NCBI RefSeq assembly: GCF_000423205.1
Contig: NZ_KE383990.1
Span: 125,230 to 189,229 of the forward strand
From: Jonesia quinghaiensis DSM 15701
Lineage (GTDB): Bacteria > Actinomycetota > Actinomycetes > Actinomycetales > Cellulomonadaceae
DNA: 64,000 nt
Direction: 5' to 3'
The notes beneath the pieces are model-generated. The model had not been told where the DNA came from. It did not search any database and saw only the letters and a program-made list of their open reading frames with translations. Made by a program: the position numbers and the translations under genes. Below, one piece after another: positions 1-8,907 of the stretch (position 1 is its first letter; each line of letters starts with the position of its first letter).

Positions 1-140
1 CACGCATTTCGGCTCAAGCTTCTGATGAGCGGCGCAGAGATGCGGCTGACTTTTTGTTGGTAAATGATGGTTCACGTGCAGAGTTGATGCGATCTATTGA
101 TGAGGTGTGGGAGCGCATTCTGCGCGCCACATCAGCGTGA
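1..140 (+). CDS. coaE: Dephospho-CoA kinase, C-terminal end (partial)
   Basis: The window opens inside a reading frame (codons from base 3) that stops with TGA at 138-140. The roughly 45 visible residues begin RISAQASDERRRDAADF and end ERILRATSA. The RISAQASDEERR-type motif followed by a short helix is the C-terminal LID/CoA-binding end of dephospho-CoA kinase, which phosphorylates dephospho-CoA in the last step of CoA synthesis. The catalytic P-loop lies upstream, outside the window. In many actinobacteria coaE is followed closely by uvrB; here uvrB starts 18.5 kb later, with the nitrate cluster between. The call rests on motif memory and context. Confidence 0.8.
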   Translation, partial: RISAQASDERRRDAADFLLVNDGSRAELMRSIDEVWERILRATSA

Positions 141-161
141 GACCCTAACTCTAGACATGTA

Positions 162-177
162 TGTGACGAGCGTCACA
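162..177. promoter_or_regulatory. CRP/FNR-family (GlxR-like) operator
   Basis: TGTGACGAGCGTCACA is a perfect match to the TGTGA-N6-TCACA palindrome bound by CRP/GlxR-type regulators. It lies in the coaE-narK gap, 324 bp upstream of the narK start. A second half-site TGTGA lies near 196-200. The sequence match is direct. That it controls narK is inferred from position; no other gene start follows it. Confidence 0.65.
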
Positions 178-500
178 ATGACACATGGGTGTTGTTGTGA
201 CGCTTTTGCATGCTCTCACATGAGGAGAGCAGCTTTCGTACTTTTGGATTAAAGAGAAATTGCATCGTGTCACCTCTTGGTTGCGCCCTAGCGGTGCGGC
301 GCGTCTGTCAGGACGGGCAACGAATGGCACTCGGAAAATTTACAACAATTCGTCCGGTGCGCTGAGGAATAAAAACTATCGCTGCGGCTCGCCGAAACCG
401 CATGATCTAGCGGACAGGACCAAGGACCCCGTAGTTTTAACAAGAGCATTCATATCGTGGAGGACGACAGTACAGGTTCATTCAGACAACCGGAGTTCTG
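178..500 (+). promoter_or_regulatory. Long leader region of narK
   Basis: About 320 bp between the CRP-like site and narK hold no convincing gene. Short stems are visible: ACGAAT paired with ATTCGT (about 319-355), and GCGG/CCGC nested inside CGCT/AGCG (about 380-417). A leader this long and structured could carry a cis-regulatory RNA, but I do not recognise a named class. A small frame over 260-586 overlaps narK and shows no family resemblance, so I do not call it. Confidence 0.3.
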
Positions 501-1838
501 ATGGTCACGACGCCCCAACCCTCGGCCAACTCGCTCACGGTGAGCAAAGACGCTCGCCGCGACCTTGTGGGCTGGGACCCAAATGACGACACCGTGTGGG
601 ATCCGCGCATCGCGTGGCGGACTCTGTGGGTCACAACATTCAATCTCGTTCTTGCTTTTATTATTTGGTACCTTCCTGGCGCGCTTGTCCCTACATTGGG
701 CACGCTGACGGGCTGGACTCTCACCGATAGCCAGTCCTACTGGTTGCTTGCCATGCCTGGCTTAACCGGGGGAGCGCTCCGGTTGGTGTGGATGACGCTG
801 CCTCCGATCATCGGCACCCGAAAAATGTTGACGCTGTCATCGCTCCTCATGCTTATCCCATTTGTTGGGTGGACATGGGTTGTCACGCTCCCAGAGCAAC
901 CTGCGTATGGGCTACTCATCGCTCTTGCGTTGGCTGCGGGACTTGGTGGCGGAGTGTTCTCTGGGTACATGCCCTCAACCTCGTACTTTTTCCCCAAAGC
1001 TAAACAAGGCACCGCGTTGGGGCTGCAAGCCGGCATCGGGAACTTCGGGGTTTCGGTCGTCCAGTTCATTGTGCCGTGGGCAATCGGTTTTTCACTGTTT
1101 GGTATCGCCGGGCAGGTATCAGTGTCTGACAACGTCGAAAAGACTGTGTGGCTCCACAACCCGGGCATTATCTTCATCCCATTCGCCATTGTTGGAGTCA
1201 TTCTCGCCTGGACGATGCTGAAGTCCGTTCCCATGAAGGTCAACCTGCGTCAACAGTTCGACATCTTCAGTAACAAGCACACCTGGTTCATGACCATGCA
1301 ATACGTGTTGACGTTCGGGATTTTCTCAGGCTTAGCCGGAACCTTCGGCATGTTGCTGAAGGTTCAGTTCGGGCCGGAGTACTTGACATGGGTATTCCTC
1401 GGGGCTTTTGTCGGCTCATTGGTGCGCATGACATGGGGGCCGCTGTGTGACCGGTTTGGTGGAGGCATCTGGACCTTCGTCGCGGGGATCGGTATGGCGG
1501 CGTCAGCTGGTGTTGTTCTGTACGGGCAACTGACAGCAGGAGACGAAGGCCCATCGTTAGCGATTTTCATGACGGGAATGTTGTTGATCTTCTTTTTCGC
1601 AGGGATCGGGAACGCCTCCACATTCAAGCAAATGCCCATGATATTCCCGGCGCGTCAAGCAGGTGGGGTCATCGGATGGACCGCAGCCATTGCGGCGTTT
1701 GGGCCGTTCATATTCTCGATGGTATTTAACTTCTTCTCCCGCACCACCGTGTTCGCTTTCATCATCGTGTACGCGCTGGCATGCGCGGCGATGTCATGGC
1801 ACTTCTACGCGCGACCTGGTGCAGAAGCCAAAAGCTAA
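501..1838 (+). CDS. narK: Nitrate/nitrite transporter NarK (NNP family, MFS)
   Basis: A 445-aa major facilitator superfamily protein of the nitrate/nitrite porter type, with about 12 hydrophobic segments. Two nitrate-signature stretches are present, LQAGIGNFGVS (about residue 175) and a matching GIGNASTFKQMPMIFP near residue 375. Arg and Asn/Gly residues in such segments line the substrate path in the family. It imports nitrate and/or exports nitrite across the cytoplasmic membrane for NarGHI. The ATG at 501 is preceded by a weak CCGGAG. A convergent terminator separates it from the regulator gene downstream, so it is transcribed apart from narGHJI. Which of import or antiport it does cannot be read from sequence. 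Confidence 0.93.
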   Translation: MVTTPQPSANSLTVSKDARRDLVGWDPNDDTVWDPRIAWRTLWVTTFNLVLAFIIWYLPGALVPTLGTLTGWTLTDSQSYWLLAMPGLTGGALRLVWMTLPPIIGTRKMLTLSSLLMLIPFVGWTWVVTLPEQPAYGLLIALALAAGLGGGVFSGYMPSTSYFFPKAKQGTALGLQAGIGNFGVSVVQFIVPWAIGFSLFGIAGQVSVSDNVEKTVWLHNPGIIFIPFAIVGVILAWTMLKSVPMKVNLRQQFDIFSNKHTWFMTMQYVLTFGIFSGLAGTFGMLLKVQFGPEYLTWVFLGAFVGSLVRMTWGPLCDRFGGGIWTFVAGIGMAASAGVVLYGQLTAGDEGPSLAIFMTGMLLIFFFAGIGNASTFKQMPMIFPARQAGGVIGWTAAIAAFGPFIFSMVFNFFSRTTVFAFIIVYALACAAMSWHFYARPGAEAKS

Positions 1839-1844
1839 TTGAAA

Positions 1845-1869
1845 GCGCCGGGTTTTCCCGGCCCGGCGC
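1845..1869. terminator. Convergent terminator narK / regulator
   Basis: GCGCCGGG (1845-1852) pairs with CCCGGCGC (1862-1869) around a 9-nt loop, between the narK stop (1838) and the stop of the minus-strand regulator (1881). It can serve both strands. There is no long T run, so termination efficiency is uncertain. Confidence 0.6.
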
Positions 1870-1880
1870 CTTCACCTCGA

Positions 1881-2732
1881 TCACAATCCACTGGAAGGAG
1901 CATCATGTTGCACAACAACAAACCGGGTATCAACAGTTACTCCTTCAGTGTCCTCCCACGCTCCAGTGGGCGCCGCCGTCAGTGGGGCAGCACAGTGGTG
2001 ATGTCCAACCAGGGGAACGATGCTGTCCACACGTTGCTGCGAACCAAGTTCTCTCAACGAACCATTAAGCAACCCAGCGTGCAATGCGCATACCGCCTCA
2101 GGGGCGGTTCGCGCAGCTTCCGCGAACGGGCAGTTATGGAACATGAAGCCGCGATGTGCGAGGTCTTTGCCCGGTTTTCCAACATTGCGTGTGTGCGCCT
2201 CGGTAGCATCAGCTTCCCTAGTCGCTTGGGCGATATTGTCAGTGATTTCCGGCGCAAACCACAGAGCATCCATCTTCGTCAACACACGTTGCGTGATCTC
2301 ATCCTCGGACAGATTTTCATCGGGAAGAGGTGCGTCTGTGACAACTTCACCCCACTGTTTACCCACGTTGTACAGCACGGTCGACGCATGTGGAATCGAT
2401 GCGGCAAGGGTCACCGTCAACGTGTCCGCAAGGACACGGAACGCCTGCGCGCGTTCGTGAGTCTGGTTTGGCAGCGTTCCCGTGTACAGGATGCGCGGGC
2501 GTCCAGGGGTGTTTCGAGGCTGTTGCATCCGCTGTGCGAGCCCAGAGTCAACAAGGGATTCCAGGTGGAATCGCGCAGTGTTGACGTGAATTCCAACCCG
2601 GTCCGCAACGTCCGCCACCGTGAAGGGTTCTTTGGTGTCTCGCAACAGTTGAATGATGTGCGTGCGACGCCCGCCATAGTCACTGCGACCTGTCGTTCCG
2701 TCGAATCCAAAGTGTCCTGTCGATGCGGGCAT
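1881..2732 (-). CDS. Winged-HTH regulator with cysteine-containing sensor domain (SufR-like)
   Basis: A 283-aa protein if it starts at the ATG at 2732, which has AAAGGA 10 nt upstream; a longer frame to 2900 lacks support. Residues about 20-85 form an ArsR/DeoR-type winged helix (RTHIIQLLRDT, VADRVGIHVNTARFHLESL, wing GRPRILY). The C-terminal half has His199, Cys201, Cys215 and Cys247. This is reminiscent of the SufR family, whose Cys-rich C-terminus binds an Fe-S cluster. It sits divergent to narG, so it probably controls narGHJI and itself in response to oxygen, NO or redox state. The DNA-binding fold is clear; the cluster and the target are inferred. Confidence 0.7.
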   Translation of the reverse strand: MPASTGHFGFDGTTGRSDYGGRRTHIIQLLRDTKEPFTVADVADRVGIHVNTARFHLESLVDSGLAQRMQQPRNTPGRPRILYTGTLPNQTHERAQAFRVLADTLTVTLAASIPHASTVLYNVGKQWGEVVTDAPLPDENLSEDEITQRVLTKMDALWFAPEITDNIAQATREADATEAHTRNVGKPGKDLAHRGFMFHNCPFAEAARTAPEAVCALHAGLLNGSLRELGSQQRVDSIVPLVGHHHCAAPLTAAPTGAWEDTEGVTVDTRFVVVQHDAPSSGL

Positions 2733-2772
2733 GGTGTGTGTCCTTTGCGAGGTGATCAGCGGTGCCAAGTAG

Positions 2773-2815
2773 TTATTTTCAATAATTCTCGTTTCAAATC
2801 TCAACTTACTTGAGA
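2773..2815. promoter_or_regulatory. Divergent regulator/narG control region with palindromes
   Basis: In the 171-bp gap between the regulator start (2732) and narG (2904), TCTCAACTTACTTGAGA (2799-2815) is a perfect 6-bp inverted repeat with a 5-bp spacer. TTATTTTCAATAA (2773-2785) is a 5-bp inverted repeat. CAAGTA (2766-2771) mirrors TACTTG (2807-2812). These are candidate operators for the adjacent winged-HTH protein or another anaerobic regulator. A GGGCC/GGCCC hairpin (2831-2844) lies in the presumed narG leader. Confidence 0.5.
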
Positions 2816-2903
2816 AGCAGGTCGCGGGGCGGGCCAAAGGGCCCACGCCGCAGAAAGGTTTTTGCCAGATCGTGATCTCGCGAACATCGAAGGAGTGCAC
2901 CCC

Positions 2904-5900
2904 ATGACAGCACCAACACCCGAGGCGATGTCGCCCCTCGTGAAGAAATTACTCTCCACCCGTGGCCTTCTTCCGGAAACCGAGGTGTTCGACAATTCGC
3001 ATGCCTACGTCGAAACGAACCCTTCACAGTGGGATGAGTTCTACCGTAATAGGTGGTCACACGACAAAATTGTCCGTTCGACACATGGTGTGAACTGCAC
3101 TGGATCGTGCGCTTGGGATGTCTACGTGAAAGACGGTTTGATTACGTGGGAACACCAAGGAACGAACTATCCAACGACCGGTCCAGACAGCCCCGAATAC
3201 GAACCGCGAGGATGCCCACGTGGCGCATCGTTCTCCTGGTACACCTATTCACCTGGGCGGGTGAAGTATCCCTACATTCGCGGCGTTCTGCTTGAGCTAT
3301 ACCTCCAAGCTAAAGAAGAGCACCCAGACCCTGTTGACGCATGGGAATCGATAGTTACTGCCCCTCTGAAGGCAACAATGTATAAATCTGCCCGAGGCAA
3401 AGGCGGACTGGTTCGAGCGAACTGGGACTTGGCAACAGAAATCATGGCTGCCGCCCATGTGTACACCATTAAGAACTACGGGCCAGATCGTTGCGTAGGC
3501 TTCACCCCGATCCCCGCAATGTCCATGGCGTCTTTTGGCGTGGGCACCAGATTTTTGTCCATGATTGGTGGCACACTGCTCAGTTTCTACGACTGGTACG
3601 CCGACTTGCCGCCGGCATCACCGCAGGTGTGGGGGGATCAAACCGACGTTCCTGAATCGGGGGACTGGTGGAACGCTGGTTACATCATGATGTGGGGATC
3701 AAATATCCCTGTGACCCGCACCCCAGACGCTCACTTCCTCGCTGAAGTTCGTTACAAGGGCACCAAAGTTGTCGCTGTTTCACCGGATTACGCAGATAAC
3801 GTCAAGTTCGCCGATGACTGGTTAGCCCCTGCCCCAGGAACAGACGGTGCCCTCGCCTTAGCGATGGGGCACGTGATCCTCTCCGAGTTTTACCGCGACC
3901 GGCAAGTGGACTACTTCACGCAGTACTCCAAGAAATTCACTGACTCTCCTTTCCTTGTGTCTCTCGAGCCTGACCCTGACACCGGTGGCGGACACTTTAA
4001 GGTCGGAAAGTTCCTCACCGCAGCTGATCTCGAACACAGCACTGTGTCTGGGGCAACCGGCGAGCGCGGTGAGTTTCGTCCGGTGTTTCTTGATGCTGTG
4101 GCTGATGCTGTCACTGTTCCGAATGGGACGCTTGCGGATCGGTGGACTGAGGAGGGGAAGGGGCGGTGGAATCTTGATCTTGAGGGTCAGGAGCCGCATT
4201 TGTCGCTGTATGGGGTGACGCACCAGGGGCAGGTTGCGCGTGGTGTGAGTGTTGTGATGCCGCGTTTTGATGAGGGGCCAAGTGAGGGTGGGACAACGAT
4301 TACTCGTGGTGTTCCGACGCTTACGATTGATGGCATCACTGTGACGACGGTGTTTGATTTGTTGCTTGCGAATTATGGTGTGGGTCGTGATGGGTTGCCG
4401 GGGGTGTGGCCGACTGGTTATGACGATGTTGAGGTGCCGGGTACGCCTGGGTGGCAGGAGTCGTTGTCGGGTGTGACTGGGGAGCAGTGTGCTCGTATTG
4501 CTCGTGAGTTTGCGCGTAATGCGGAGGTGACTCAGGGGCGTTCGATGATCATTATGGGGGCTGGGACGAATCACTGGTATCACTCTGACACGATTTATCG
4601 CACGTTTATTTCGTTGTTGACGATGACGGGTTGTCAGGGTGTGAACGGTGGGGGTTGGGCTCACTATGTTGGTCAGGAGAAGGCTCGTCCTGTGACGGGT
4701 CAGCAGCATATGTCGTTTGGTTTGGATTGGCAGCGGCCTACTCGTCATATGGCTGGGACGGCTTTTTGGTATACGGCTACTGATCAGTGGCGGTATGAGG
4801 GGTTTGATGCTGCGGAGCTTGCGTCGCCTGCGAGTTCTTCTGGTTTTTCGCGGAGTTCTATTGCTGATTGTCTTGCGCAGGCTCAGCGGTTGGGGTGGAC
4901 TCCGGCTCATCCTGGTTTTGATCGTAATCCGCTTGATATTTGTGATGAGGCGGGTGAGGCGGGTAAGTCGGTTCCTGATTTTGTTGTGGATGAGTTGAAG
5001 GAGGGGCGGCTGCGTTTTGCGATGGAGGATCCGGATAATCCGGTCAATTTCCCTCGTGTTTTGACGTTGTGGCGTTCGAATCTCATTGGTAACTCTGCGA
5101 AGGGTAATGAGTATTTCCTGAAGCATTTGTTGGGGACTACTGATGCGTTGCGTGCGCAGGAGACGGCGCCTGAGAATCGTCCGAAGGATATTGTGTGGCG
5201 TGATAAAGCGGCGGAAGGGAAACTTGACCTTCTGACGAACATTGATTTTCGGATGACGGGTACGTCGTTGTTCTCGGACATCGTGTTGCCTGCGGCGACG
5301 TGGTACGAGAAACAAGATTTGTCTACCACGGATATGCACCCTTTTGTTCATGCGTTGAATGCTGCTATCACGCCTGCGTGGGAGTCTCGTACTGATTACG
5401 ATGCGTTTTTGGGGTTGGCGGACAAGGTTTCTGAGTATGCCAAGGTGCATTTGGGTACTCGTACGGATGTGATTGCTGCGCCGTTGACGCATGACACTCC
5501 TGATGAGATGGCGCAGCCTCATGGTGTGGTTCGGGATTGGAAGGATGGTGAGTGTGATCCGATTCCGGGGTTGACTATGCCGCGTCTTGTCACGATTGAG
5601 CGTGATTACACCAAGATTGGCGAGAAGATGCGCTCGGTTGGGCCGTTGATTTCTTCTGCGGGGACAACCATTAAGGGTGTGACGATTGTTCCGGATTCGG
5701 CGATTACTCATTTGGAGAAGGCGAATGGGGTTCAGCGTGAGGGGGTTGGGCAGGGGCGCCCTCGGTTGAATACTGCTGCGCATTTTTGTGAAGCGATTCT
5801 GGCGTTGTCTGGGACTACGAATGGCGCGGTGTCGGTTGCTGGTTTTAAGGAGCTGGAGAAGCGTACTGGCAGGAAGTTGCATGATCTTGCGGAAGAGAAT

Positions 5901-6635
5901 GAAGAGCGGATCATTACGTTCCCGCAGGCTCTTTCTGGTCCGCAACCGGTGTTCACCAGTTATGAGTGGTCTGGGTCTGAGAAGGGTGGGCGGCGGTATT
6001 CGCCGTTCACGATCAATGTGGAGCGGGATAAGCCGTGGCACACGTTGACTGGGCGTCAACATTTCTTTGTTGACCATGACTGGATGCAGGCTCTTGGTGA
6101 GCAGTTGCCGGTGTATCGCCCGCCATTGGATATGGGGCGTCACTTTGGTGATCAGGGGTTCACTGATGAGGGTAGCGCTGGTGTGACGGTGCGTTATTTG
6201 ACGCCGCACTCGAAGTGGTCGATCCACTCGCAGTATCAGGACAATCCATACATGTTGGGGTTGTCTCGTGGTGGCCCAGTGATCTGGATGTCTGTTGAGG
6301 ATGCGCAGAAGGCGGGTATCCGTGACAACGACTGGATTGAGGCGGTCAACCGTAATGGTGTTGTTGCATGCCGGGCTGTTGTGTCACACCGGATGCCTGC
6401 TGGCACGGTGTACATGTATCACTCAAAGGATCGGAACATTGACGTTCCGAAAACTGAAACGTCCGGGAAACGCGGTGGGATCCACAATGCGCTGACCATG
6501 ATCATGATGAAGCCGTCGCACTTCCTGGGTGGGTATGGCCAGTTCACCTATGCATTTAACTATTACGGCCCTACAGGTAATCAGCGTGATGAGTTCACGG
6601 TGATTCGCCGCCGCACACAGGAGGTTATTTACTGA
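2904..6635 (+). CDS. narG: Respiratory nitrate reductase alpha subunit NarG
   Basis: A 1243-aa catalytic subunit that reduces nitrate to nitrite on a Mo-bisMGD centre at the cytoplasmic face. His61, Cys65, Cys69 and Cys104 (HGVNCTGSC and EPRGCPRGAS) match the FS0 [4Fe-4S] ligands. The Asp of SFYDWYADLPPASPQ corresponds to the Mo-ligand aspartate of the family. The molybdopterin dinucleotide domain closes the protein. I chose ATG 2904 (AAGGAG at 2890-2895) over an upstream TTG. The stop overlaps the narH start (TGATG). From about 4075 onward codon use switches abruptly to G/T-ending codons without a break in homology. Confidence 0.97.
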   Translation: MTAPTPEAMSPLVKKLLSTRGLLPETEVFDNSHAYVETNPSQWDEFYRNRWSHDKIVRSTHGVNCTGSCAWDVYVKDGLITWEHQGTNYPTTGPDSPEYEPRGCPRGASFSWYTYSPGRVKYPYIRGVLLELYLQAKEEHPDPVDAWESIVTAPLKATMYKSARGKGGLVRANWDLATEIMAAAHVYTIKNYGPDRCVGFTPIPAMSMASFGVGTRFLSMIGGTLLSFYDWYADLPPASPQVWGDQTDVPESGDWWNAGYIMMWGSNIPVTRTPDAHFLAEVRYKGTKVVAVSPDYADNVKFADDWLAPAPGTDGALALAMGHVILSEFYRDRQVDYFTQYSKKFTDSPFLVSLEPDPDTGGGHFKVGKFLTAADLEHSTVSGATGERGEFRPVFLDAVADAVTVPNGTLADRWTEEGKGRWNLDLEGQEPHLSLYGVTHQGQVARGVSVVMPRFDEGPSEGGTTITRGVPTLTIDGITVTTVFDLLLANYGVGRDGLPGVWPTGYDDVEVPGTPGWQESLSGVTGEQCARIAREFARNAEVTQGRSMIIMGAGTNHWYHSDTIYRTFISLLTMTGCQGVNGGGWAHYVGQEKARPVTGQQHMSFGLDWQRPTRHMAGTAFWYTATDQWRYEGFDAAELASPASSSGFSRSSIADCLAQAQRLGWTPAHPGFDRNPLDICDEAGEAGKSVPDFVVDELKEGRLRFAMEDPDNPVNFPRVLTLWRSNLIGNSAKGNEYFLKHLLGTTDALRAQETAPENRPKDIVWRDKAAEGKLDLLTNIDFRMTGTSLFSDIVLPAATWYEKQDLSTTDMHPFVHALNAAITPAWESRTDYDAFLGLADKVSEYAKVHLGTRTDVIAAPLTHDTPDEMAQPHGVVRDWKDGECDPIPGLTMPRLVTIERDYTKIGEKMRSVGPLISSAGTTIKGVTIVPDSAITHLEKANGVQREGVGQGRPRLNTAAHFCEAILALSGTTNGAVSVAGFKELEKRTGRKLHDLAEENEERIITFPQALSGPQPVFTSYEWSGSEKGGRRYSPFTINVERDKPWHTLTGRQHFFVDHDWMQALGEQLPVYRPPLDMGRHFGDQGFTDEGSAGVTVRYLTPHSKWSIHSQYQDNPYMLGLSRGGPVIWMSVEDAQKAGIRDNDWIEAVNRNGVVACRAVVSHRMPAGTVYMYHSKDRNIDVPKTETSGKRGGIHNALTMIMMKPSHFLGGYGQFTYAFNYYGPTGNQRDEFTVIRRRTQEVIY

Positions 6636-8158
6636 TGCGAGTCATGTCTCAAGTTGCCATGGTGATGAACCTCGATAAGTGCATCGGGTGTCACACCTGT
6701 TCGGTGACGTGCAAGCAGACCTGGACCAACCGTGACGGTGTTGAGTACGTGTGGTTCAACAACGTGGAAACGAAACCGGGAATTGGTTACCCGCGCGGGT
6801 ATGAAGATCAAGAGCGGTGGAAGGGTGGGTGGACGCTGGATCGTAAGGGGCGTCTGCAACTGAAGTCGGGCGGCCGGTTGAAGCGGCTTGCGTCGATCTT
6901 CGCTAACCCCTATTTGCCGACTTTGGATGACTACTACGAACCGGCGACGTACGACTTTGATCAGCTAGTCAATGCGCCAGCTCAAGACGACGTACCTACT
7001 GCGCGCCCACGTTCGGTGATTACCGGTAAGAACATGAACATTGAGTGGGGTGCTAACTGGGATGATGACTTAGGTGGTTCACCGGAGATCGCTCACCTTG
7101 ACCCGAACTTAAAGAACATGACTGAGCAAGTGCAAATGTCTTTTGAACAGACATTCATGTTCCACTTGCCGCGTATTTGTGAGCACTGTCTGAACCCGGC
7201 GTGTGTGTCAGCGTGCCCATCCTCAGCCATGTACAAGCGGGTTGAAGATGGCATTGTTCTTGTTGATCAAGATGCGTGCCGTGGTTGGCGGATGTGTGTC
7301 TCAGCGTGCCCGTACAAGAAGGTGTACATCAACCACCAAACGGGGAAAGCTGAAAAGTGTACGTTCTGTTTCCCTCGCATTGAAGAGGGCCTTCCTACCG
7401 TGTGCGCGGAAACCTGTGTGGGGCGTCTGCGGTACATTGGGATCGTTTTTTATGATGCTGACAAGGTCGCGGAAGCAGCGTCAGTTACGGATGAGAGTGA
7501 ACTTCTTGACTCCCAACGCAACATTATTTTGGATCCATTTGATCCAGAGGTTCTTGCGGCGGCACGTGCCGAAGGGATCCCTGAAGACTGGATTACTGCG
7601 GCCCAAGAGTCCCCAATTTACAAACTGATTCACACCTACAAAATTGCGTTGCCCCTGCACCCGGAGTACCGCACCCTGCCGATGGTGTGGTACGTGCCGC
7701 CGTTGTCCCCGGTCCTTGATGTCACCACTGAGTTGGGTTACGACAACACAGATGCCGATGACGTGTTCCACACGATCTCCTCGTTGCGTATCCCCATGGA
7801 GTACTTGGCATCTATTTTCACGGCCGGGGATGTTGACACCATCTCCGGGGTGCTGATGAAACTCGCTGGAATGCGAACCTACATGCGCAACCGCACAATC
7901 AACGGTGATGTTGCCCACGAGGTTCTTGAGCGCATCGGTATGTCTGCTCAGGACGTTGAAGACATGTACCGGTTGCTTGCCATCGCCAAAATGGCTGACC
8001 GCTATGTGATCCCTAAAGCACACACCGAACGCGCCGCCGAACTGGCGTCGTGGCAGTCCGGGTGTTCTTTGGACGGCCCAGGAGGGCCAGGCATGAGCGC
8101 CGTGGCCACAAAGGGTGGGAAAGTGTCACTCACACTTGCTCGCAGGAGGCCTCGATGA
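6635..8158 (+). CDS. narH: Respiratory nitrate reductase beta subunit NarH
   Basis: A 507-aa iron-sulfur subunit that carries electrons from NarI haem to NarG. Four Cys clusters are visible: Cys16, 19, 22 and 26 (CIGCHTCSVTC); CEHCLNPACVSACP (about 187-200); CRGWRMCVSACP, where Trp replaces a Cys as in the [3Fe-4S] centre of the family; and CTFCFPRIEEG followed by CAETC. These support three [4Fe-4S] and one [3Fe-4S] centres. AGGAGG at 6619-6624 lies inside the narG end, and start and stop share one base, so the genes are translationally coupled. Confidence 0.97.
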   Translation: MRVMSQVAMVMNLDKCIGCHTCSVTCKQTWTNRDGVEYVWFNNVETKPGIGYPRGYEDQERWKGGWTLDRKGRLQLKSGGRLKRLASIFANPYLPTLDDYYEPATYDFDQLVNAPAQDDVPTARPRSVITGKNMNIEWGANWDDDLGGSPEIAHLDPNLKNMTEQVQMSFEQTFMFHLPRICEHCLNPACVSACPSSAMYKRVEDGIVLVDQDACRGWRMCVSACPYKKVYINHQTGKAEKCTFCFPRIEEGLPTVCAETCVGRLRYIGIVFYDADKVAEAASVTDESELLDSQRNIILDPFDPEVLAAARAEGIPEDWITAAQESPIYKLIHTYKIALPLHPEYRTLPMVWYVPPLSPVLDVTTELGYDNTDADDVFHTISSLRIPMEYLASIFTAGDVDTISGVLMKLAGMRTYMRNRTINGDVAHEVLERIGMSAQDVEDMYRLLAIAKMADRYVIPKAHTERAAELASWQSGCSLDGPGGPGMSAVATKGGKVSLTLARRRPR

Positions 8159-8904
8159 GCACCTCAGCTAAAGCCCGTAAACCTATTGGGATACCACTGT
8201 TTCGGCGCTCACAACGTCGCAACCTCACAGACATCCCTGGGCGCGCCGAAGTGTTAGCGCTCAGCGCCGTCCTGCTGGGGTACCCCGATGAACAGTTCGA
8301 CGTGTTGCGCTCCGACCTGACAACGGCGATAGGGGATCTGCCACAATCACCAGCAGCCCGCCTACTTCAAGAATTTTGGGTTGCCTTCAGTGCACAAACA
8401 TCAATGCAGGCACAACGGCACTACGTCGAAACCTTCGACATGCGCCGCAAATCCTCCCTGTTCCTCACCTACTACCTGCACGGTGACACCCGACAGCGAG
8501 GCATGTCGTTGCTGATGTTTAAACAGCGCTACCGAGCCTACGGTTTCTCACCACCAGAAAACGAACTGCCCGACTACTTACCCATGGTCTTGGAATTTGC
8601 CGCAGTAACAGGTAGTGGAGTTGGGGAAGGACTGCTGCGACTGCACCGCAACGGGTTCGAGGTGATCCGCACCGCACTACACGACCGCACATCAATGTAC
8701 GCCATGGTGCTCGACGCGGTCGCAGAGATCCTCGGCCCCATCACAGAGCGCCAACAAGAGGAAATCAGCACCCTGGTCGCCGCTGGCCCACCAGCAGAAA
8801 CCATCGGACTCGAGTCGCCACTCGCCCCATACTCAACACTCTCGGGAGGACCAGATCAACCATTCGGCCCACCGGAATTTACCTGTTCACCGAAAGGAAA
8901 CTGA
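8155..8904 (+). CDS. narJ: Nitrate reductase maturation chaperone NarJ
   Basis: A 249-aa protein of the TorD/NarJ chaperone family. It binds apo-NarG and coordinates Mo-cofactor insertion with membrane attachment; it is not part of the final enzyme. The region YVETFDMRRKSSLFLTYYLHG is a NarJ hallmark, followed by the conserved ELPDYLPMVLEF segment. The ATG at 8155 overlaps the narH stop by 4 bases (ATGA) and has GGAGG just upstream. A longer frame starting inside narH has no ribosome site. Confidence 0.95.
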   Translation: MSTSAKARKPIGIPLFRRSQRRNLTDIPGRAEVLALSAVLLGYPDEQFDVLRSDLTTAIGDLPQSPAARLLQEFWVAFSAQTSMQAQRHYVETFDMRRKSSLFLTYYLHGDTRQRGMSLLMFKQRYRAYGFSPPENELPDYLPMVLEFAAVTGSGVGEGLLRLHRNGFEVIRTALHDRTSMYAMVLDAVAEILGPITERQQEEISTLVAAGPPAETIGLESPLAPYSTLSGGPDQPFGPPEFTCSPKGN

Positions 8905-8907
8905 CCC

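Noticed and set aside
260-586. 108-codon frame upstream of and overlapping narK
   Set aside because: No ribosome site, no family resemblance, and it runs into the well-supported narK in another frame.
1839-2813. 324-codon plus-strand frame opposite the HTH regulator
   Set aside because: The minus strand shows clear helix-turn-helix and Cys motifs with a ribosome site; the plus frame has no recognisable features.
2862-2903. N-terminal extension of NarG from an upstream TTG
   Set aside because: ATG 2904 has AAGGAG at proper spacing, and the extra 14 residues do not resemble NarG.
3858-6227. 789-codon open frame antisense to narG
   Set aside because: It is an artefact of the G/T-rich coding strand, which removes stop codons on the complement. 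Its translation is low-complexity Arg/Pro/Thr and narG is conserved throughout.
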